DNA of 60,000 nucleotides from Tubiluchus corallicola (lineage: Eukaryota > Priapulida > Priapulimorpha > Priapulimorphida > Tubiluchidae): assembly GCA_030141605.1 (NCBI GenBank), contig JAQGDQ010000545.1, forward strand, positions 41,504 through 101,503, in the 5' to 3' direction. The position numbers and the translations under genes were made by a program. The first letter of the stretch is position 1, and every line of letters begins with the position of its first letter. Positions 1-11,544 of the stretch are shown here, in pieces. Below the pieces are notes generated by a model. That model did not search any database, was not told the DNA's origin, and saw only the letters and a list, made by a program, of their open reading frames with translations.

Positions 1-589
1 CCATCAACGCCTACTGCAACGGTAACTGCCTCTCAAAAACAAATAGAATGCTTCAAGTCACCTCTCTTTCTTTTCTTTCAATTATGAACCAAACACTCGC
101 GCATTAATGCCAAAGTTGAATGATGTACGTTCACACTGTATGCGCGTCCCTCAACTACTGTCAAATATCAGAGCATAATCCGGACTAACGTCGATGACTT
201 CTTAAGTGAAGATTTAATCTAAGACGTTCCATAAGGCGTTCCAAGACTAGCCGAAATTGCCTCTAAATTGCAGCGTTGCCGTCGACAAGTAGCTGTACCA
301 GAAATGACAAAAAGTCAATTATGTATACGACTGTTCGAATGTGCTGGGACCAGGAAGTAGACGAGATAGACTGGGCACAAATGAAGTCAGCTGGAGGAAA
401 TTGGTTTGGCTAAGTTTCTTATTATGTTGTATTGGTTTGAAGAAGCATTGATTTTTCAACGGTTTCAGTTTAGCCTCTTTCAAAGTGACCGAATCATAAC
501 TGTCCATAACACGTGTGTTTCATCTGGTTATCGAATTATAATGTGTATGACATCTTACGAATGAAGAATTATAGTCAATAGTAACGTAT
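1..589. other. Unassigned AT-rich sequence
   Basis: No convincing coding region, RNA or repeat was recognised. Short open frames here have no repetitive or protein-family signal. Confidence 0.4.
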
Positions 590-676
590 TATTTAAAGCA
601 CATAAAACACTCTTCATAAACAATACTTAAAAAATTCGTTTTGCAATTTTGTACCACTTGCACGCTTTTGGGGTGT
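590..676 (+). mobile_element. Family L repeat, partial copy
   Basis: The run beginning AAGCACATAAAACACTCTTC matches the left parts of the family L copies at 36604 and about 51720: same order of CACTCTTCATAA, a poly-A/TTAAAA stretch, and a CACTTGCACGC-like block. The match stops near 676, so this copy is truncated. The repeat has no recognised coding capacity. Confidence 0.55.
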
Positions 677-903
677 CCACATTTGAATGTATTTTTGTAA
701 AAAGGAACTAGTTCCTGATGCAAGTTTCTTGAAATAAGCCTTTTTACAACCTTGAATCACATAATTTCTCATCAACTAAATCAAATTATCAATATTTACA
801 GCAAGACACCTGTTTGTGATCCAGGCCAGTCAACCTATTATCTGTTATTCAACTATGAAACTTTTATTTATGAAAACAAAAAGGACAAAACGATTTCTGA
901 CAA

Positions 904-1398
904 TAAACCTTTTCACAGTTCCAACGATTGACAATGATCGTGGAAAGGTCAAAGGTTAAGTGTGCCAAACAACGCATTTGTGTACACTTGACAACGCCTC
1001 GCAGCCCTTGATGTTGTAATACTAACAATTTAAACAGCTAGCTAGAACCTTACCTAGTTCATTTTTTCTTGTTCCCAAGCAAGATCTTGCTAGTAAATCA
1101 CTCTACGGCGTGTAAAGCAAAGCCATATGCCGCACCAGTTCAGTAACTACAATTATTTTATGTGGACTTTACTTAATTATGCACTAGTCAGTGCGTAGAG
1201 TGATTTACTAGCAATATCTTGCTTGAGAACAAGAAAAAAATGAACTAGGTAAGGTTCTAGCTACTGTTAAAGCTGTTACTATTACAATAGCATGGGCTGC
1301 GAGGCATTGTCAAGTGTATGTAAATCTGTTGTCTGGCACACTTAACCTTTGACCTTTTCACGATCAGCATCAATCGCTGGAACAGTGAAAAGGCCTTA
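904..1398. mobile_element. Family A MITE, head-to-head foldback copy
   Basis: The left arm (from about 904) reads CCTTTTCACAGTTCCAACG and continues through the AAAGGTCAAAGGTTAAGTGT block to the CTAGTAAATCACTCTA block. The right arm (about 1130-1398) is the same family in reverse complement, ending GAACAGTGAAAAGGCCTTA. The locus is therefore a long inverted repeat with about 200-bp arms. Both ends lie next to TA. Compared with the simple copies at 3878, 9275 and 44664, it looks like two element halves joined head to head. It is non-coding. A Tc1/mariner-type origin (TA target) is an inference. Confidence 0.8.
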
Positions 1399-1843
1399 TC
1401 AACCTATTATTCGTTATTCAATTGTCCCAAATAAATATTCTTTGCTGAAAGACCTTAAAGTGTTTTTATTCGATTTTCAAAACAGTAACTCGATTTATAA
1501 ACCAGCTGGACCTATTATAAGGACTCACAACCTCTAATAAGCTATAAACTAATATGATATTTTCATGAAAATTTATGAAATCGGAGCCGGAAATGGTGCT
1601 AGGTAAACACTTGGAATCCATTTTCTTTTCCCTAATCAAATATTATCAGACTAAATAAGAAATGTTTGGAAATCGAAATAGCAATAAATAGATTACGCAA
1701 AAACTGCTGCAAAATATTGTTATAACTTGCTTCCTTTCAACTAAAAGAAATAGAGCTTCATACCAATGGGGAACACAGCATTTAAAATAGACTGATGTAC
1801 ACCAGCTTCTATTACTTGTATTAAAAATTGTTACGTTATTAAA

Positions 1844-1910
1844 ATACGGTAAAATTTATATGCAAAAAATTATTGACACCGGCCTCTTACGTTATTGATA
1901 CGAGGCGTAT
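1844..1910 (+). repeat. Family D dispersed repeat, copy 1
   Basis: This stretch of about 67 bp starts ATACGGTAAAATTTATATGC and ends ATTGATACGAGGCGTAT. It recurs at 2575-2640 with about 8 differences. The 3' part can fold, GCCTC pairing with GAGGC across TTACGTTATTGATAC. Function is unknown. Confidence 0.7.
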
Positions 1911-2574
1911 AAAGAATTTTGTCGAGAATAAGAATAAAAGGTGGTTTTATTTTTCGTTTTTATAATTTCGTTCCTTGTTTGCTCATAAAAAATGCGCTTT
2001 TATCTAAAGTTTGTTCTCAAAAGGTATATTATTAGTTTTTGTGTCCATCTTTGTATTTGCTATATAATCATGAATAAAAACAATAAACAAATTGGTTAAA
2101 ACATCATGATGTACTTATTTACATTGTCGATATATTAGTAAACGTCACAACATTACGACCAATCAAAGTCAAATTCCTGTAAACATAATAATATAGTTAG
2201 TAAACGTGACAACATTACAATATATATATATATATATTACAGATGGGCGACTCTTATCCCTACACCTACAGTATTGTAAGATTCATCTATTAAGTGGGGG
2301 AAAAACCTGTCTCGACAACTATACAGCAGTCAGGTTTTTCCCGAAGAACCATTTCCTGCCTAGGTCTTTTTACCTAACCTATTCATTAAGCAAGTATGTA
2401 TTATGCGGTCAATAAGGCATTTAACAGAGTATTCGACAAGTTTCCTACACAAATCTTAAACAATTAAGTTACAGAAGTAATTATACAATATTCATTTAAG
2501 TACTTCTATACAGCTTTCTTACAATACAAATGACAATTTGCTTACTTCGGAAAAAGAAGTTTCCGACACAGGAA

Positions 2575-2640
2575 ATACGGTAAAATATATGCAAAAAATT
2601 TATTGATACCGACCTCTTGTGTTATTGATACGAGGCGTAT
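2575..2640 (+). repeat. Family D dispersed repeat, copy 2
   Basis: Second copy of the repeat at 1844-1910, in the same orientation and about 730 bp away. It ends 17 bp before the TTAA that starts a TTAA-1 element. The two copies could be remnants of a larger element's ends, but no matching interior was found. Confidence 0.7.
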
Positions 2641-2657
2641 GAAGATTTTAATATAAA

Positions 2658-3277
2658 TTAAAAGAAAACCGGACCCAATCTTAAACTGTAGCTGAAAATA
2701 ATCTAACCTGTAAAATATTCAAAAGGAACATACTATTTTACAAGAATGGCTTATGTGAAAGAATTATTACCACAGAAACCTAATTTTGTATTCTCGCCGC
2801 CAGATCTTCGCTTTTACATGTATTTCATCGGGCGCTAGCGATTGATCTGGGATACGAATTGTATAAAAAAGCAGGCGCTGTAACGCTCAGTTCAGAAGTG
2901 TTCATTTGTGGCGTATTGAACACATTGGAGAACTCATGCGTAAGTACAGCGGGAAGCTTGAAATTTAAATTTTTATTTTAAAATTTGCTGAGTTTTCGTA
3001 TGTTACGCTGAATGTTGTACAGTAGCACTGTACTTCAATTTTCACTTTCGCAAATACGTTCAACGCGCTCATGGCATGTTTGTGTTGTTGAAAATTGTGT
3101 TCAGTTGTGATGGCATTACTAAGTTGAGCTTAGTAAGTTAAGTTTTTAGCCTACTATTTACTACAAATGCTACTACTTAATTATCACGTTGGTATTACTA
3201 TAAGTGCTAAAATGTATACCTTTTTGTCGTTCATCAAAATGTGGTAGTATATGAAAAATCATCTTGTTTTCCTTTAA
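2658..3277 (-). mobile_element. TTAA-1 MITE, full-length copy
   Basis: The element is bounded by TTAA at 2658-2661 and at 3274-3277. The left end reads AAAACCGGACCCAATCTTAA and the right end ATGAAAAATCATCTTGTTTT then CCTTTAA. The length is about 620 bp. The interior contains the family landmarks GTAGCACTGTACTTCAATTT and GTTGAAAATTGTG. No transposase frame is present, so it is a non-autonomous element. TTAA flanking is typical of piggyBac-type insertion, but the terminal bases are not the usual CCY, so the superfamily is an inference. Confidence 0.85.
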
Positions 3278-3877
3278 GAAAAAATTAAAAACGACCAAAA
3301 TAAAATAGTTTCAGTTGTCAGTTTGGAGAATTTTTGCATCTTTATTTGCTGTCATTTTAGAGTGTGACATCGACTCTATGGGTTAGGAACCAAATATGAC
3401 AAAACTGTATTTGCTTTATATTTTTTATAAGATCGAAAACCAAATCTCTCTTGTCTACTTTATGTGCTTTCGCGGTGCTTAAACATTTAAATGCACTGTG
3501 TTTGAGATCCTTAAGCTCGACTTCACGAGAAAATCACGTCTGAGAATTCGAATGAAACAAATCAAAAATTTAATTTTCTTTCTTAGTAAAATAATTAAAT
3601 TTTATTGGTCGAGCAAAGGCTTGTCTAATCGCAAATTGAAATTTTGAATTTTTCCACGATCAGCTCGAGCAAGCTGAGTTTTTAACCTTTACAATTGAGT
3701 ATGAAAAGCAAACCAACCGAAACTGCTCAAACAAAACCACTGCTTTCCCGAAATTAATTTATAATACGGGAAAGACAATCCAAACGCACTTCATAATGTT
3801 TAAATCGATGGTAAATTTTGATGACAACGAATTAAAGGAGAACTGAGGATATGAACTCGATTGCCATATACAAGCAA
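3278..3877. other. Unassigned sequence
   Basis: Nothing recognisable; AT-rich between a TTAA-1 copy and a family A copy. Confidence 0.35.
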
Positions 3878-4193
3878 TAAGCCTTTTCACAGTTTCAACT
3901 CGATTGATGATGATCGTGAAAAGGTCAAAGGTTAAGTGTCCCAGCACTTGTGTACATCTGCAAACTCGCTGCCTATGCTATTGTAATAGTAATAGTTTTA
4001 ACAATGAGCCAGAACGTGAACGTTACCCAGGCAAGATCCTGCTAACATATCAATGTACACACAGACTAATGCATTATTATGTAAAGTCCACGTAAAACAA
4101 CTGAGGTTACTAAACTTGATGCAGCAGATGATTTTGTTTTACCCACATGTCAAGTGACGGGCTGTGGTACTCAAACAAGTGTGAAAAGGCTTA
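3878..4193 (+). mobile_element. Family A MITE, full-length copy
   Basis: It starts at TA (3878-3879) with AGCCTTTTCACAGTT and ends with AGTGTGAAAAGGCT followed by TA (4192-4193). The length is about 316 bp. It contains AAAGGTCAAAGGTTAAGTGT, a degenerate CTAGTAAATC-like block and AAGTCCACGTAAAACAACTG, all shared with the copies at 904, 9275 and 44664. It has no coding capacity. Confidence 0.85.
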
Positions 4194-4310
4194 TTAACCA
4201 AGCTTTCTAGTGTTCTTTTACTTGATCGGTTTACAATTTTATCACTTTCAAATTTCTTGAACTATGTAACCTGTTATGTATATTACTCGTGAGAAGTGGA
4301 ATAAACTAAT

Positions 4311-4335
4311 CTCCCTCTCTCCCCCTCCCTCCCTC

Positions 4336-4389
<54 letters not shown>

Positions 4390-4405
4390 CCTCTCTCTCC
4401 CTCTT
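4311..4405. repeat. (TC)n microsatellite
   Basis: Nearly pure CT/TC dinucleotide array, with C-rich interruptions at both sides and a pyrimidine-rich shoulder to about 4500. Confidence 0.95.
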
Positions 4406-4873
4406 TTTCTTTCTACATTTTTCATTTCCTTATGTCTTTTGCTCTCCCCTTTCACGTTCACTCTCTTTTCTTACTTTTCATTGTCACCCGTTTATCTCTC
4501 CCTCTCCTTCTTTTCATGACGTTGAAAAACAGTCCTCCCTATTTTGAACTAAAATAATTGCATTGTTTTGACTTGAACAAAGACAATGTTTTGATTTGTG
4601 GTTAACAGATACAAAATGCCAGTGTGCTTTGTACAAGCTGATCTTTTGTGCAAAACCTGCTCGTGTCGAAAACCAAATTAATCTGGTAACATCGGTTCGA
4701 TAAGCCTGGAAACCGAGGTACTTAGTCTCGGAGATCCTGCAATCATAATAATCGCTCACGTCTCTACCTTTATAGCTTCCTACACCGCCACGTGGAATAA
4801 ATTTCTAACGTGTAATCGAGACGAATTGCTTTCATGATCCTCTGTTTTGCACATCAACGCCTCGCCGTAAAAC
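4406..4873. other. Pyrimidine-rich then unassigned sequence
   Basis: The first 110 bp are T/C-rich. The rest shows no recognisable gene or repeat. Confidence 0.35.
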
Positions 4874-4987
4874 TTAATGTGGCAAAAACTTTACTAGCAA
4901 AGCAAAAAGTGCAAGAAACAAATACATGTCACGAAAGACATCGGCTTCTTTCCTTCAAACAAGCCTACAAGGCTTGGTAGCAGTTAA
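4874..4987 (+). repeat. TTAA-bounded segment, copy 1
   Basis: This segment begins TTAATGTGGCAAAAACTT and ends GCAGTTAA. It recurs at 5731-5854. Its terminal TTAA is also the left boundary of the TTAA-1 element that follows. Confidence 0.75.
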
Positions 4988-5608
4988 AGAAAAACAGACC
5001 CAACCTTAAGCTGTAGGTCAAAACAATCTACTCTTTATAATATTGAAAGGGAACATACTATTTTTTCAAAAATGACTCACGTGAAAGAATTTTTACCACA
5101 CAAACACAGTTTCACATTTGCGCCACTATTTCTTCGCTGTTACATGTATATCGCCATTCGCTAGTTAGACGGGCACTAGCGCCTGCATTTTGGAAACACA
5201 TTGCACAAAAAACAGCTGCTGTACCTCTCAGTTCAAATGTGTTAGTTTGTGACGAACTACACACACTTGACAGCTCATGAGTAAGCACAGCAGTAAAATT
5301 TAAATTTAAATTTTTATCTTGAAGCTTGCCTAGCTTTAGGAGAACGCACTGAATATGTTACAATAGCACAATACTTCAATTTTCGCTTTCACAGACCCGT
5401 GCAACACACTCGTGGAATATTTTTGCTGTTGAAAATTATGTTAGTTTGTGATGTCATCAATACTTGGGCTCGTCCGCCGTTAATTAAGATTTAATCTATA
5501 ATTCAATTATATGAAACGCTTTTGCAGTATTAATTGTGTGAAAAAGTTTACTTTTTACCGGGCTTGAAAATGGGGTCGTATTTGAAAAATCACCCTGTCT
5601 TCCTTTAA
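4984..5608 (-). mobile_element. TTAA-1 MITE, full-length copy
   Basis: TTAA lies at 4984-4987 and 5605-5608. The ends are AGAAAAACAGACCCAACCTT on the left and AAATCACCCTGTCTTCCT on the right. The length is about 625 bp. The interior matches the copies at 2658, 45125 and 47952, including TTTTGCTGTTGAAAATTATG and CGCTAGTTAGACGGGCACTA. It is non-coding. Confidence 0.88.
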
Positions 5609-5713
5609 TTCAGTAAAAGGTACAAAAAGATGTATATTAGTTTTGAGGCTGTTTGAGCAGCTGAGATTATGAAAAATTTTATTATTTATTAGAAATCTGA
5701 TTTTACAATTTAT

Positions 5714-5734
5714 TATCATCCTGTTTTCCTTTAA
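5714..5734 (-). mobile_element. TTAA-1 right-end remnant
   Basis: About 21 bp (ATCCTGTTTTCCTTTAA) identical in pattern to the right terminus of TTAA-1 elements. It directly precedes the second TTAA-bounded segment. The rest of that element is missing. Confidence 0.5.
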
Positions 5735-5854
5735 TGTGGCAAAAACTTGACTAGCAAAGCAAGAAGCCCTTTGAAGTGCAAGAAGCAAATACCTGTCACG
5801 AAAGACATTGGTTTCTTCTCTTCAAGTAAGCCTACAAGGTTTGATAACAGTTAA
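5731..5854 (+). repeat. TTAA-bounded segment, copy 2
   Basis: Starts TTAATGTGGCAAAAACTT and ends ATAACAGTTAA. It is similar along its length to 4874-4987, with an 8-bp extra block. It carries no inserted element at its terminal TTAA, so it resembles an empty site of copy 1. Confidence 0.75.
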
Positions 5855-6261
5855 GCTAACTTCTTACATGTGCTAATATTTTTAGTTTTTGCTTGAGAAA
5901 TTCGAGAATTCTGCTGACAGTCTTTCAACAAGAGCGCGAATTACTGGCGTTATTTCTTATTAGTGAAGAAATTATTCCACGGAATCTCGGTGATATTTTT
6001 AGCACATTTTCCGCCGTTTGTGCTCGATTATTATCGGCGTAAATTGTGTCTTGTCGATTCAAACAGATATCAGCTGTTTGTCGTTATTAAGTGGAACAAG
6101 CCGTCGAGTGTGTGAAATCCAAGATTAAACTTCAAAGAAATGGATAAAGTAATCCTTCAAGATTCTCTCATTAATGTAGTCAGAACCGCTTCTGACTACA
6201 TAATATAATTACTAAACTGACTATAATTCTCTTAATATAAGCGTGAATTGGCGTGAGATTA
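5855..6261. other. Unassigned sequence
   Basis: No gene or repeat recognised. A short inverted motif (AGTCAGAACC / GCTTCTGACT) occurs near 6180-6200. Confidence 0.35.
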
Positions 6262-6541
<280 letters not shown>

Positions 6542-6948
6542 TGGCATGTGTTTGTGAAAGCGAAAGTGCTACTGTACAACATTTAGTGTAGTACGCAAAA
6601 GCTCGGCAAATTTAAAGTTTGAAAATTCAAATTTCAAATTGACCGCTATACTCACACACTGTCGAACTGTCGAACGTGTGCTCTCCATTACAACTAAACC
6701 ACATCTGAACTGAGAGGTGCAGCACCTGTTTATTTTCGCTTCAGAAATGTTCGCTCTAGTGCCCCAACTAACTAGCAAATGACGAAATACATGTAAAAGT
6801 GAAGAACTAGCCGCGCGAAATTACGTTTTTGCGATAATAATTTTTTCACGTAAGTCATGCTTGTAAAAATAGCATGTTCCATTTCATTATTTTACAACTT
6901 ATATTGCTTTGAACCATAGTTTAAGATTGAGATCCGATATTCCTTCAA
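6542..6948 (+). mobile_element. TTAA-1 MITE, 5'-truncated copy
   Basis: From GTGTTTGTGAAAGCGAAAGT onward the sequence follows the TTAA-1 family to its terminus (AGTTTAAGATTGAGATCCG, then CCT and TCAA, a mutated TTAA). The left half is replaced by the AGT array. Confidence 0.8.
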
Positions 6949-7214
6949 TGTATTTAAGTAGGCCGTGCGACTTTGCAGTTAGTTTAAGTCGTGATCTGTT
7001 CTACGTTTCGCGAATGTTCTCATCCCCAAAACTGTCAAAAACATCTTCTAAGCTACCAGATCCAGCAAGCTGCAGCTGGCCAAGACTACAGATTGAATTG
7101 CATACCAACACGAACTGACTGGGACTCTGGTGTGTTTAAGCAAGCAATATACGTGTCTCGGTCATCCATGGTTAGATTTACAAAACAATTAACAAAAAAA
7201 AACATTAGGAATAT

Positions 7215-7672
7215 TTAAAGGAAAGGCCAAACCTTCCAGGAGGTTAAGCTTATTTCAATGTTCACGAAAAATATTAGAGGGATTTAGTAATAAAACTGCA
7301 ATAAGCGCTTCGTGTAACTAGTAAAATAACTTTAAAGTCGCGATTACTTCCTGCTTAGGGCTTTTGATTTTGAACGCCCATTCTTCTTCCAATGACACCA
7401 TTTGTCCCGAAGAAAAGTAACACGCTGTCAATCTTCACCAAAGGTATAATAAGTTTTTACAAAAAAATTAAATAGCTAATTTTGTAATATTTTTGCGCGA
7501 ACATTAGGTAAACTGCAGAAGTTTGAATTAGTTTAAGCAGCGCGCGGTGACGGAAAGCTACGACGCGCTCACGAAAAGTTACAAAGTCTCCCAGTCACGT
7601 CGTGAATTTCAAGTGAATGGCGACAACCACCACGCCTGACAATTTCTACTCAGAGGCAGTATATTTTAAATG
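7215..7672 (+). mobile_element. TTAA-2 MITE, right end missing
   Basis: Begins with TTAA (7215-7218) and the family terminus AGGAAAGGCCAAACCTTCC. It shares blocks with 19335, 48545 and 53387, for example AACGCCCATTCTTCTTCC and CAAGTGAATGGCGACAACC. The match ends near GCAGTATATTTTAAATGC, so the last 130 bp or so are lost next to the 63-bp tandem array. Confidence 0.82.
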
Positions 7673-7696
7673 CTATTTGGCATTAAATGCGAATAC

Positions 7697-7966
7697 TTGG
7701 CTTCGAAGTTGTTAGCTTGAAACAAAACTTTGTCAAAAGTTGGTTTAAAACTTGGTTAGTTGGCATCAAAGTTGTTAGTTGGAACCAAACTTGACTAAAA
7801 TTGTCTAAAACCCAATTGGTTGGCTTCAAAGTTGTTAGTTTGAAACTATACTTGACTAAAGGTTGGTCTAAAATCTAGTTAGTTGGCTTCAAAGTTGTTA
7901 GTTTGAAACCATACTTGACTAAAGGTTGGTCTAAAATCTAGTTAGTTGGCTTCAAAGTTGTTAGCC
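7697..7966 (+). repeat. 63-bp tandem repeat, about 4.3 units
   Basis: Units start at TTGGCTTC/TTGGCATC at 7697, 7760, 7820, 7883 and 7946. Lengths are 63, 60, 63 and 63 bp, then a partial. Each contains AAGTTGTTAG and TTGACTAAA. The last two full units are nearly identical, suggesting recent duplication. Confidence 0.9.
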
Positions 7967-8000
7967 AAAGAAAGCAGATGCGAAAATGTGTGATGTAAAA

Positions 8001-8074
8001 ATGATGATGATGTTGTTGTTGCTGACGATGACGACGATGATGATGATGATGATGACGCTGATGACGACGATGAC

Positions 8075-8134
<60 letters not shown>

Positions 8135-8149
8135 AATAATAATAACAAC

Positions 8150-8177
<28 letters not shown>
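8001..8177. repeat. (GAT)n/(AAT)n compound microsatellite
   Basis: GATGATG units with GAC variants, changing to AATAAT and AACAAT after about 8131. The poly-Met and poly-His frames are artefacts. Confidence 0.95.
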
Positions 8178-8180
<3 letters not shown>

Positions 8181-8557
8181 GCAGTAAAACAATTATAAAG
8201 AGATTTATAAAGAGATTACAAATAACTAATAAGGCAGTTTGCAGGATTTTTTGTCCTCTATTTTCGCTCTATTTTGGCATGGTATTTCTATTGCACTATA
8301 CGTTTTATAACACATGAACGAATGACTAAAAGATAATCATTAAGAGAAGTTTTACTCACAATTTACTTCTTTTAAAGTGATGGTAGCGCCCACGTTGGCC
8401 GAAGTTTAAAATTCTAAAATTCTACAATCATTTCATAAATGTAGACCAATTGAAATTAGTATGTGTAACATTCATTGCGCTATCAATTTCGCAGCCTTAA
8501 AGTTATAAAAATTTGTGATACTTTAAAGAAGTATTCATTGCGAAATTCATTGTGCTT
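8178..8557. other. Unassigned sequence
   Basis: Nothing recognised. Confidence 0.35.
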
Positions 8558-8706
8558 GAATGACAGTGACGAGTGACTTTTATTAGTCATCATGACTGAA
8601 CACAGTGTGCTTGTGGGAACAGGAAGTGCCAGTGTGCACAATAGCTTGTGGAAGGGCCCTTAAATGCCGTCGTGGTCATTAAAACTGCCACCCGTCACTG
8701 TCATTC
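8558..8706. repeat. 149-bp imperfect palindrome
   Basis: GAATGACAGTGACGAGTGAC at 8558 is matched by its near-exact reverse complement ending at 8706 (GCCACCCGTCACTGTCATTC). The similarity extends about 35-40 bp into each arm. It could be a small MITE or a hairpin-forming site; no second copy was seen. Confidence 0.7.
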
Positions 8707-9274
8707 AAATGTGACAGAGTGTTAATCATGTCTAAACACAATCATAATCCAACTTTTGGATATTTTGAAACGTGAATAGCAGTTAAAGAGTAACCGTTAA
8801 ACCAACTTCGATTAAGAAATGGGAATTAATCCTACCCCTAATTAGTAAAACCATGTTGTGTGTTTCGTTGCCTAGTAACCAGTTGTCACTCACAGGTGAA
8901 AAGCGCATGAATTTAGTGCGCATGTCAGTTACAAAACATAACTTCATGTAGCAATGTTACGGTTTTGTCTGCAGAGTATTTACGTAAGTTCTGAAGGGAA
9001 TTGTATCGGGAGCTACAGTCTTTGTAATAGAGTCGAACAGCGCAACGTATGATGTGTTCTGTCATTAGCCAGTCCACACCATTAAAATATATCCATTAGG
9101 GAAGTGAAAGTACTGTAGGCATATAAATGGCCACTTTGCCCATTTTGTTGTGTCAATAACATTTTCATAATAATTATTATTGATTTCAATCACGGCTGTA
9201 GAAAGAGTGAGTAAACGCTGTTGTAAAATAGCTCACTGCTTGGCAATTTGAGGCAAATCAAACGCATTTAACAA
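8707..9274. other. Unassigned sequence
   Basis: No gene or repeat recognised. Confidence 0.35.
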
Positions 9275-9621
9275 TAAGCCTTTTCACAGTTCTAGCGATT
9301 GATGATGATCGTGAAAAGATCAAAGGTTAAGTGTATCAAACAACGCATTTGTGTGCACTTGACAATGCCTCGCAGCCCAAGCTGTTGCATTAATAACAGT
9401 TTTAACAGCTAGCTAGAGTCTTACTTAGTTCATTTTTTTCTTGTTTCCAAGCAAGATTTTGCTAGTAAATCACTCTATACACAGACTAACGCATAATTAA
9501 GTAAAGTCCACGTAAAACAACTGAAGTTACTGAACTGTAGTTAAGACGCGTTGCTGTGGTACACTTAACCTTTGATCTACAGCAACTGCGAGTGCGCATA
9601 CCGAAACTGTGAAAAGGCTCA
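9275..9621 (+). mobile_element. Family A MITE, full-length copy
   Basis: Begins at TA (9275-9276) with AGCCTTTTCACAGTT and ends with the exact reverse complement AACTGTGAAAAGGCT (about 9605-9619). The length is about 347 bp. All family blocks are present, including CTAGTAAATCACTCTATACA and AAGTCCACGTAAAACAACTG. The right end is followed 17 bp later by a long GA array. Confidence 0.88.
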
Positions 9622-9637
9622 AGCCGTCCCGAGAGTT

Positions 9638-10318
<681 letters not shown>

Positions 10319-10359
10319 CGCGTTCTTCCCCCCCTCTCATCTTTGTAAAAGTACCGTAT

Positions 10360-11008
10360 TTGAGAACAGTAGAAAATAATGAACTTCTTACAGGAAACCC
10401 ATCTGAAATAAGTGTAGTTTATAGTCACCCACTAAAAATGCCTTTAAGCAGATACGACCGGTTTACAGAAACCAGCGCATTCGCCCTCCTGCTTAACAGA
10501 GGTACCAAATCGTTTAAATACCGAATTAGACTGATTGACAATGAGCAGTGTACATGCGGTCATACATCTCAAACCCCCGAACATTTAATTTATGATTGTC
10601 CATTAGTCACGTCTAACTTAAGATAGGTACTAATAACTGCTATTGGTAATAGGAAGGTTTAAAATGCATACAGAAATAGAGATAACTTGAAATATGCACT
10701 TGAAATATATATTCGCATTGTTCGAGAATTAATTAGATTAGAAATAATATATTAATTATGCCAGTAACTGTATTCATTGCCAGGTGTTAGTACCATGCGT
10801 CTTTTATAACAACTTATAATAAATGTGTAAAGTCTACTTATTATCGTTGTAATAATAACTATTTGAAAGTTATACTAATTGAAATTGTAGTCTGGAAATA
10901 AGACCAGGTTCACTTGTTATACCTGCAGAAACCAAAATCTAGGCAAATGTAATTAGTGCTCGAAACTGTAATTGTAATAGTAACCTTTGTGTTATAATAT
11001 ATTAATTA
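10360..11008 (+). mobile_element. Non-LTR retrotransposon 3' fragment (C-terminal zinc-knuckle end of RT ORF plus 3' UTR)
   Basis: The frame 10360-10626 ends with a Cys/His-rich tail: CTCGHTSQTPEHLIYDCPL. This CxCG...PEHLIxxCP pattern is typical of the C-terminus of the reverse-transcriptase protein in Jockey/I/R1-like LINEs. Residues before it (RYDRFTETSAFALLLNRGTK) look like the preceding linker. About 380 bp of AT-rich 3' UTR follow and run into (AAT)n, which fits a LINE tail. The 5' side is cut by the CT array. It is a dead fragment; the clade assignment is tentative. Confidence 0.7.
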
Positions 11009-11010
11009 TG

Positions 11011-11048
<38 letters not shown>
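11009..11048. repeat. (AAT)n microsatellite
   Basis: About 13 AAT units between a LINE 3' end and a truncated TTAA-1 copy. Probably grew from the LINE tail. Confidence 0.9.
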
Positions 11049-11053
11049 CTCAG

Positions 11054-11544
11054 TCTCTGAGGCGGACGAGCCCAACTATTGATGACATCACAAACGAACA
11101 TAATTTTCAACAGCAAAAATGTTCCACGAGCGTGTTGCGCGTGTTTGTGAAAGCGAAAATTGAAGTACAGTGCTACTGTAAGATATTCAGTGTATTAAGA
11201 CTGGGCAAGTTTTATGATTAAAATTTAAGTTTCAAATTTACCGCTGTGATCACGCATGAGCTGCCGAATGTGTGTAGTTCGGCACAAACTAACATATTTC
11301 AGAGGCATAGCACCTGTTTTCTGCGCAACGCGTTTTCGAAATGCAGGCGCTAGTGCCCGTTTAACTAGCGTATTGCGCAATGCATGTAACAGCGAAGAAC
11401 TAGTGGCGGGAACGTGAAATTATGTTTGTGTGGTAATAATCATTTTGTCATTCTTAAAAAATAGTATGTTTTCTTTCAATATTTTAAAGACTAAATTGTT
11501 TAGAGCAGAGCTACCGTTTAAGATTGGGTCGGGTTTTGCTTTAA
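11054..11544 (+). mobile_element. TTAA-1 MITE, 5'-truncated copy
   Basis: Begins within the family at GGCGGACGAGCCCAACTATT and continues to the terminus AAGATTGGGTCGGGTTTTGC plus TTAA at 11541-11544. The left 120 bp or so are missing. Confidence 0.87.

Larger units (their letters stand above)
1399..2657. other. Unassigned AT-rich sequence with short repeats
   Basis: No gene is recognised. The stretch holds the pair of 66-67-bp repeats at 1844 and 2575, a 22-bp direct repeat (2135-2156 and 2197-2218, one mismatch, TTAGTAAACGTSACAACATT) and a TA run at about 2219-2238. Confidence 0.4.
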
